From Pseudomonas tohonis (GTDB lineage Bacteria > Pseudomonadota > Gammaproteobacteria > Pseudomonadales > Pseudomonadaceae), in the NCBI RefSeq assembly GCF_012767755.2, contig NZ_AP023189.1:868001-932000 (forward strand): a DNA stretch of 64,000 nt, given 5' to 3'. A model generated the notes under the pieces. That model saw nothing but the letters and a program-made list of their open reading frames with translations, did no database searches and was not told where the DNA came from. The translations under genes and the position numbers were made by a program. This document shows, piece by piece, positions 58,816-64,000 of the stretch (positions within the stretch are counted from its first letter, which is position 1; each line of letters begins with the position of its first letter).

Positions 58816-59904
58816 ATGAATTCCGTTTCCGTATCGCCCATCGCCGCCCAGCCCCTCCATGCCCTGCCGCTGGAGTCCCTGGCGTCCCCCTCGCGCAGCA
58901 CCCAGCCGCTGCCCACCCCCGCCGAACTGCGCCAGCGCCTGCCGCTGCACGACGCCCTGGCCCGCCAGGTCCGCGCCCAGCGCGATGCCGTGCGCGCGGT
59001 GCTCGATGGCGACGACCCGCGCCTGCTGGTGGTGGTCGGCCCCTGTTCCATCCACGACCCCGAATCCGCCCTGGACTACGCCCGCCGCCTCGCCGCGCTG
59101 GCGCCGCAGGTGAGCGACCAGCTGCTGCTGGTAATGCGCGCCTACGTCGAGAAGCCGCGCACCACGGTGGGCTGGAAAGGGCTGGTCTACGACCCGCACC
59201 TGGATGGCAGCGGCGACATGGCGGCCGGCCTGGCGCTCAGCCGCCGGCTGATGCTGCAGATGATCGAGCTGGGCCTGCCGGTGGCCACCGAGCTGCTGCA
59301 ACCCCTGGCCGCCGGCTACTTCGACGACCTGCTGGGCTGGGCCGCCATCGGTGCGCGCACCAGCGAATCGCAGGTGCACCGCGAGTTGGTCAGCGGCCTC
59401 GACCTGCCGGTGGGCTTCAAGAACGGCACCGACGGCAGCCTCGGCATCGCTACCGACGCGATGCGCTCGGCGGCCCACGCGCACCAGCATTTCGGCATCG
59501 ACGACCTGGGCCGCCCGGCGCTGGTGCAGACCGCCGGCAACGCCGATACGCACCTGGTGCTGCGCGGCGGCCACGAGGGCCCGAACCATGACGCGGCCAG
59601 CGTCGCGGCCGCCCGTGCGGGGCTGGAGAAGCTCGGCATCGCGCCGCGCATCATGGTCGACTGCAGCCACGCCAACAGCGGCAAGGACCCGTTGCGCCAG
59701 CCGGCGGTGCTGGCGGAGGTGATCGACCAGCGCCTGGCCGGCCAGGACGCCCTGCGCGGCGTGATGATCGAGAGCCACCTGTTCGACGGTGCCCAGTCGC
59801 TGTCGTGCGAGCTGCGCTACGGGGTGTCCATCACCGACGGTTGCCTGGGCTGGGACGGCACGGAGCGCATCCTGCGGGAGGCGGCGGCGCGGTTGCGCGG
59901 CTGA
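58816..59904 (+). CDS. 3-deoxy-7-phosphoheptulonate (DAHP) synthase, type I
   Basis: The enzyme joins phosphoenolpyruvate and erythrose 4-phosphate in the first step of the shikimate pathway. The roughly 362-residue AroF/G/H-type protein has VVVGPCSIHDPESALDYARR, GFKNGTDGSLGIA, RGGHEGPNHDAAS and MVDCSHANSGKDP. The ATG at 58,816 is chosen because GAGGA lies eight bases upstream. The ATG at 58,807 overlaps that site. Which amino acid inhibits it cannot be read off safely. The upstream aromatic leaders suggest transcriptional feedback. It sits between chelatase genes and cobN. Confidence 0.95.
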   Translation: MNSVSVSPIAAQPLHALPLESLASPSRSTQPLPTPAELRQRLPLHDALARQVRAQRDAVRAVLDGDDPRLLVVVGPCSIHDPESALDYARRLAALAPQVSDQLLLVMRAYVEKPRTTVGWKGLVYDPHLDGSGDMAAGLALSRRLMLQMIELGLPVATELLQPLAAGYFDDLLGWAAIGARTSESQVHRELVSGLDLPVGFKNGTDGSLGIATDAMRSAAHAHQHFGIDDLGRPALVQTAGNADTHLVLRGGHEGPNHDAASVAAARAGLEKLGIAPRIMVDCSHANSGKDPLRQPAVLAEVIDQRLAGQDALRGVMIESHLFDGAQSLSCELRYGVSITDGCLGWDGTERILREAAARLRG

Positions 59905-59913
59905 GCCTGGTGG

Positions 59914-59932
59914 GCGGGGCGTTGCCCCGCTT
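59914..59932 (+). terminator. hairpin after DAHP synthase
   Basis: GCGGGGC (59914-59920) pairs with GCCCCGC (59924-59930) over GTT, followed by TT only. It is a possible weak terminator for the DAHP synthase transcript. Confidence 0.45.
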
Positions 59933-60006
59933 GGCGACTGAAGTCGCCCCTACAGGTGCCTCGATGCACCGATGGAAGAGCATCGCCAATGAATTCGCTC
60001 CCACCG
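59933..60006. repeat. REP-like units between DAHP synthase and cobN
   Basis: The unit at 59,933-59,959 reads GGCGAC-TGAA-GTCGCC then CCTACAGGTG. It matches the element at 43,883-43,909 except for one base in each arm, and these two changes preserve pairing. A degenerate unit follows at 59,984-60,006. Both lie between convergent genes. Confidence 0.65.
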
Positions 60007-60022
60007 GGCATCAGGCCGGGGG

Positions 60023-63000
60023 CTACTGCTCCTCGATATCCAGCAGCAGGTTCTCGATGGCCTCGCGGTAGTCGCCGGGGTGTTCCCAGAGGCCGCGTTG
60101 CTGGGCTTCGACCAGGCGCTCGGCGATGTCGCGCAGGGCGTCCGGGTTGTGCTGGCGGATGAAGTCGCGGGTGTCGGCGTCCAGCAGGTAGGCGTCGGCC
60201 AGCAACCGGTACTGGTGATCGTCGACCAGCTCGCTGGTGGCGTCGAAGGCGAACAGGTAGTCCACCGTCGCGGCCAGTTCGAAGGCGCCCTTGTAGCCGT
60301 GGCGCTTCATGCCGGCGATCCACTTGGGATTGGCGGCGCGCGAGCGCACCACGCGGCCCAGCTCTTCCTTCAGCGAGCGGATGCGCGGCAGGTCCGGCTG
60401 GCTGTGGTCGCCGTGGTAGCTGGCGACCCTGTCGCCGCGCAGGGTCTCGGCGGCGGCGAGCATGCCGCCCTGGAACTGGTAGTAGTCATTGGAATCGAGG
60501 ATGTCGTGCTCGCGGTTGTCCTGGTTCTGCAGCACCGCCTGCAAACGCTCCAGGCGCTGGGCGAAGCGGGCTCGCGCGGGCGTGCCGGCATCCTGCGCGC
60601 CGTAGGCGTAGCCGCCCCAGTTCAAATACACCTCGGCCAGTTCGGCGCGGTCCTGCCACTGGCGCTCCTCGATGGCACCCTGCACGCCGGCACCGTAGGC
60701 ACCGGGCTGGGCGCCGAAGATGCGCCAGCCGGCCTGCAGCCGGGCATCGTCCGTCCCCAGCCCCTCGGCGGCCAGGCGGGCGCTTTCCAGCTTCACCCGG
60801 GCGGCCAGGGGGTTCATGTCCTCCGGCTCGTCCAGCTCGGCGACCGCCTGCACGGCGGCGTCGAACAGGCGGATGAGGTTGGCGAAGGCGTCACGGAAGA
60901 AGCCCGATACCCGCAGCGTCACGTCCACCCGGGGACGGTCGAGCAGGGACAGCGGCAGAATCTCGAAGTCTTCCACTCGCTGGCTGCCGGCCTGCCACAC
61001 CGGGCGCACGCCCATCAGCGCCAGGGCCTGGGCGATGTCGTCGCCACCGGTGCGCATGGTGGCGGTGCCCCAGACGGAAAGGCCGAGCTGGCGCAGGTGG
61101 TCGCCGTGATCCTGCAGGTGGCGCTCCAGCAGCAGGCTGGCGGACTGGAAGCCCAGGCGCCAGGCGGTGGGCGTGGGCAGGTTGCGCACGTCCAGGGTGA
61201 AGAAGTTGCGCCCGGTGGGCAGGGTGTCGAGACGCCCGCGACTGGGCGCGCCGCTGGGGCCGGGCAGTACGAAGCGGCCTTCCAGCGCGGCCAGCACGCC
61301 GCCGATCTCGGCGGGGCCGCAGGCGTCCAGGGTCGGGGCGACGACCTGGCGCAGGCTGTGGATGACCAGGTCGCTGGCGGGGCCCACCGACGGGTGATCG
61401 GTCGCCCGGATCATCGCCAGGGCCAGCAGCTCCAGGCGCTCGCGGGTGTCGCCATTGCTGCGCCAGGGTTCCTCGCTGACCGCTTCCAGCATTGTCGGGC
61501 GCGGGCCTTCCCAGGGCTCGGCCCAGTTGCAGTCCAGCGGGTCGCGCCCCAGCTCGAGGTCGGCGGCGAGCGCACGCAGCAGGCTGGCGTTGGCGCCCCT
61601 GCCATCGCCCCGGGGGATGCGCACCAGGGACAGCAGGGTGTCGTCGCGCAGGCTGCCGGCGGGGGATTCGCCGAACACGTGCAGGCCATCGCGGATCTGC
61701 GACTCCTTGAGGTCGCAGAGGTAGGCGTCCAGTTGCGGCAGCCAGCTTTCCGGGTCGTCGCTGATGACAAGGTTCAGCTCGCGGTCCAGCGCGGTGGCCT
61801 TCACCAGTTCGAGGATCTCGCCCCGCAGCTGCACGGCGCGGCGGGGGTCCAGCAGGGAGGCGTCGTAGTACTCGTCGGCCAGGCGTTCGAGGTCGCGCAG
61901 TGGGCCGTAGTTCTCGGCGCGGGTCAGCGGCGGCATCAGGTGGTCGATGATCACCGCCTGGGCGCGGCGCTTGGCCTGGGCGCCTTCGCCGGGGTCGTTG
62001 ACGATGAAGGGGTAGATGTTCGGCAGCGGGCCCATGACCGCGTCCGGCCAGCATTCGGCGCAAAGGCCGACGCCCTTGCCCGGCAGCCATTCGAGGTTGC
62101 CGTGCTTGCCGACGTGCACCAGCGCGTCGGCGCCGAACACCTCGCGCAGCCAGAAATAGAAGGCCAGGTAGCCGTGGGGCGGCACCAGCGCCGCATCGTG
62201 GTAGATGGCGGCCGGGTCCAGCTGGTAGCCGCGCGCCGGCTGGATGCCGACGAAGGCGAGGCCGAAGCGCAGGCCGGCGATCATCATGCGCCCTGAGCGG
62301 AACATCGGGTCCTGCTGCGGCTCGCCCCAGCGCTCGCGCACGGCCCGCTGGTTGGCCTGGGGCAGGCGCGCGAAGCACGCGAGGTAGTCGTCCAGGGCCA
62401 GGCTCTGGGCGCAGGGGCGCGCGTCGAGGCTGTCGAGGTCGTTGCTGACGCCGCCCAGCAGGCTGTGGATAAGTGCCGTGCCGTTCTCCGGCAGGCCGGC
62501 CAGCGGGTACCCCTCGGCTTCCAGGGCGCGGAGGATGTTCAGCGCGGCGGCCGGGGTGTCCAGGCCCACGCCGTTGCCGATGCGACCGTCGCGGGTGGGG
62601 TAGTTGGCGAGGATCAGCGCCACGCGCTTGTCGGCGTTGGCCTTGCGCGCCAGCAGCAGCCAGCGGCGCGCCAGTTCGGCGACGAAGTCCATGCGTTCGA
62701 GGTGGGGCAGGTAGCAGACCACGTCGCTCTGGCTGCGCTCGCTGCGCCAGGCCAGGCCCTTGAAGCTGATGGGGCGGGTGATGATGCGCCCGTCCAGCTC
62801 CGGCAAGGCGATGTGCATGGCCAGGTCGCGCGGGCCGAGGCCTTGCGGGTTCTCTTCCCAGAGCGGCTGGTTGTCCAGCGAGCAGATGGCCTGCAGCACC
62901 GGCACGTCGCGGCGGAAGGGGCGCTGGCCGGGCGTGTCGGGGTTGGACTGGGCGAAGCCGGTGGTATTGATGATCAGCTCGGCATCGACGGCGTCCAGCC

Positions 63001-63757
63001 AGTCCTCGACCACGGCCAGGCACTCGGCTTCCTTGAGGCTGGCCACCGCGATGGGCAGCGGGTTGATGCCGACGGCGGCCAGGCGCTCGCAGAAGGTGTC
63101 GATGAAGGCGGTGTTCGCCGCCTGCAGATGGGTACGGTAGAACAGCAGCGCCACCACCGGCTGGCCGTCCCGCCAGTCGGCACGCCAGTGTTCGAGGCGG
63201 GCGGGGCGCTGGTGCGGGTGGTGCACCGCGACCCGGGGCAGGGCGCTGGGCGCCTGCCAGGGGTAGTCGCGCCCCAGGCAGCGGGAGGCGAGGCAGGCGA
63301 ACAGTTGCCGGGCGTTGTCCAGGCCGCCCTGGCGCAGGTACTGCCAGTAGCGCTCGGCGTCCTCCGCCGGGACCGTGCACAGGCGGGCCAGCTCCGGGTC
63401 GGGACGGTCGTCGCCGGGCACCAGGATCAGCTGCGTGCCGCGCTCGGCCAGGGCCACCAGTTGCTCGATGCCGTAGCGCCAGTAGCCGACGCCGCCGTGC
63501 ACGGAGATGAGGATGACCCTGGCGTGCTGCAGCACCTCGTCGACGTAGAGGTCCACCGAGGCGTGGTTCTGCAGCTGCATGGGGTTGGCCAGGCGCAGGC
63601 TCGGGTAGTCCTGCGGCAGCTCGCGGGCGGCCTCGGCCAGCAGCGCCAGGTGCGAATCACCGCTGCAGAGGATCACCAGTTCGGCGGGCGTCTGGGCCAG
63701 GTGGGCGATGCCGTCGTCGGGGACGAAGCCGCCGGGTTGGGTGCGCAGCAGGTGCAT
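60023..63757 (-). CDS. cobN: cobaltochelatase subunit CobN
   Basis: CobN is the large subunit that binds hydrogenobyrinate a,c-diamide and inserts cobalt with ATPase partners. The 1244 residues match the family. The ATG giving HLLRTQPGGFVPDDGIAHL is chosen over a frame reaching back into cobW. Conserved segments include GKHGNLEWLPGKGVGL, PNIYPFIVNDPGEGAQAKRR and, near the C-terminus, YKGAFELAATVDYLFAFDAT. It follows cobW on the same strand after 62 bp. The ChlI/ChlD-like pair nearby probably completes the enzyme. Confidence 0.97.
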   Translation of the reverse strand: MHLLRTQPGGFVPDDGIAHLAQTPAELVILCSGDSHLALLAEAARELPQDYPSLRLANPMQLQNHASVDLYVDEVLQHARVILISVHGGVGYWRYGIEQLVALAERGTQLILVPGDDRPDPELARLCTVPAEDAERYWQYLRQGGLDNARQLFACLASRCLGRDYPWQAPSALPRVAVHHPHQRPARLEHWRADWRDGQPVVALLFYRTHLQAANTAFIDTFCERLAAVGINPLPIAVASLKEAECLAVVEDWLDAVDAELIINTTGFAQSNPDTPGQRPFRRDVPVLQAICSLDNQPLWEENPQGLGPRDLAMHIALPELDGRIITRPISFKGLAWRSERSQSDVVCYLPHLERMDFVAELARRWLLLARKANADKRVALILANYPTRDGRIGNGVGLDTPAAALNILRALEAEGYPLAGLPENGTALIHSLLGGVSNDLDSLDARPCAQSLALDDYLACFARLPQANQRAVRERWGEPQQDPMFRSGRMMIAGLRFGLAFVGIQPARGYQLDPAAIYHDAALVPPHGYLAFYFWLREVFGADALVHVGKHGNLEWLPGKGVGLCAECWPDAVMGPLPNIYPFIVNDPGEGAQAKRRAQAVIIDHLMPPLTRAENYGPLRDLERLADEYYDASLLDPRRAVQLRGEILELVKATALDRELNLVISDDPESWLPQLDAYLCDLKESQIRDGLHVFGESPAGSLRDDTLLSLVRIPRGDGRGANASLLRALAADLELGRDPLDCNWAEPWEGPRPTMLEAVSEEPWRSNGDTRERLELLALAMIRATDHPSVGPASDLVIHSLRQVVAPTLDACGPAEIGGVLAALEGRFVLPGPSGAPSRGRLDTLPTGRNFFTLDVRNLPTPTAWRLGFQSASLLLERHLQDHGDHLRQLGLSVWGTATMRTGGDDIAQALALMGVRPVWQAGSQRVEDFEILPLSLLDRPRVDVTLRVSGFFRDAFANLIRLFDAAVQAVAELDEPEDMNPLAARVKLESARLAAEGLGTDDARLQAGWRIFGAQPGAYGAGVQGAIEERQWQDRAELAEVYLNWGGYAYGAQDAGTPARARFAQRLERLQAVLQNQDNREHDILDSNDYYQFQGGMLAAAETLRGDRVASYHGDHSQPDLPRIRSLKEELGRVVRSRAANPKWIAGMKRHGYKGAFELAATVDYLFAFDATSELVDDHQYRLLADAYLLDADTRDFIRQHNPDALRDIAERLVEAQQRGLWEHPGDYREAIENLLLDIEEQ

Positions 63758-63785
63758 GGCTCGGGCCTTGGCAGGGGGGAGCGGC

Positions 63786-63805
63786 CCTCTCCCGGTCGGG
63801 AGAGG
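63786..63805 (-). repeat. perfect hairpin between cobW and cobN
   Basis: CCTCTCCC and GGGAGAGG arms enclose a four-base loop. There is no T-run, so it is more likely an mRNA structure or repeat than a terminator. Confidence 0.45.
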
Positions 63806-63819
63806 AGCCGGTTCGGCGG

Positions 63820-64000
63820 TTACGCCAGGGCGGTGCGCAGTTCGTTGGCGATGGTGGCCGGGTCCAGCTCCTGGCCGATCACCACCAGGCGGGTGGCGCG
63901 GGTCTCGCCGGCCAGCCACTTGCGGTCGAAGTGCTTGTCGAAGCGCTTGCCGACGCCCTGTACCAGCAGGCGCATGGGCTTGCCGGGGATGGCGGCGAAG
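63820..64000 (-). CDS. cobW: CobW C-terminal part (runs out of the window)
   Basis: The visible 59 codons encode FAAIPGKPMRLLVQGVGKRF, then DKHFDRKWLAGETRATRLVV and IGQELDPATIANELRTALA before TAA. This is the C-terminal domain of CobW/COG0523 GTPases, metal chaperones thought to deliver cobalt to CobN. The GTPase domain lies beyond the window edge. The cobW-cobN order is standard. Confidence 0.88.
   Translation of the reverse strand, partial: FAAIPGKPMRLLVQGVGKRFDKHFDRKWLAGETRATRLVVIGQELDPATIANELRTALA

Noticed and set aside
60080..62296. 738-codon + strand frame over cobN
   Set aside because: Codon-bias shadow of cobN.

Overview
The window is chromosomal DNA from a Pseudomonas-type gammaproteobacterium. 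The evidence is the GC-rich coding bias, the gene order tRNA-tufB-tRNA-Trp-secE-nusG-rplKAJL-rpoBC-rpsLG-fusA-tufA-S10-spc-alpha operons followed by katA-uvrA-MFS-ssb, and ribosomal, RNA polymerase and cobalamin proteins that read like those of P. aeruginosa. Species cannot be fixed from this sequence alone. No insertion sequence, prophage or CRISPR array was seen.

Positions 1-31,833 form one nearly uninterrupted translation and transcription supercluster on the + strand: tRNA-Gly (tail only), tRNA-Thr, EF-Tu (tufB), tRNA-Trp, secE, nusG, L11-L1-L10-L7/L12, RNA polymerase beta and beta', S12-S7-EF-G-EF-Tu (tufA), the S10 operon, the spc operon with secY, and the alpha operon with rpoA. Several transcription units are separated by a compact module in which an intrinsic terminator is followed directly by, or overlaps, a sigma70 promoter with a 17-bp spacer. 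The clearest cases are before rpsL, rpsJ, rpsH and rpsM. The one before rpsH splits the spc operon.

Positions 31,834-38,574 carry katA (catalase) with an OxyR-like palindrome upstream, uvrA on the opposite strand, a YajR-like MFS transporter and ssb. Positions 38,575-45,500 carry a beta-barrel outer-membrane protein with a very acidic linker. They also hold a ferrioxamine-type siderophore uptake locus on the minus strand: ECF sigma factor, anti-sigma factor, TonB receptor and PepSY reductase-like protein, with a Fur-box-like palindrome in front.

Positions 45,561-54,100 are a divergent cobalamin (B12) biosynthesis locus. A cobalamin riboswitch controls cobG-cobH-cobI-cbiG/cobJ on the minus strand, and cobL-cbiD-cobK plus a ferredoxin-like gene run on the plus strand. 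More B12 genes follow: a ChlI/ChlD-type chelatase pair (56,642-58,293), cobN (60,023-63,757) and the end of cobW. Together they convert precorrin-2 towards hydrogenobyrinate and insert cobalt by the oxygen-dependent route, but with CbiD and CbiG components usually named from the anaerobic route. A degraded ccdA antitoxin fragment, two membrane proteins and one hypothetical protein lie between the two B12 blocks.

The most striking unexplained element lies at 58,416-58,771. Two short, well-initiated reading frames very rich in Tyr/Phe/Trp flank a strong intrinsic terminator just upstream of a DAHP synthase gene. This looks like a tandem leader-peptide attenuator for entry into aromatic amino acid synthesis.
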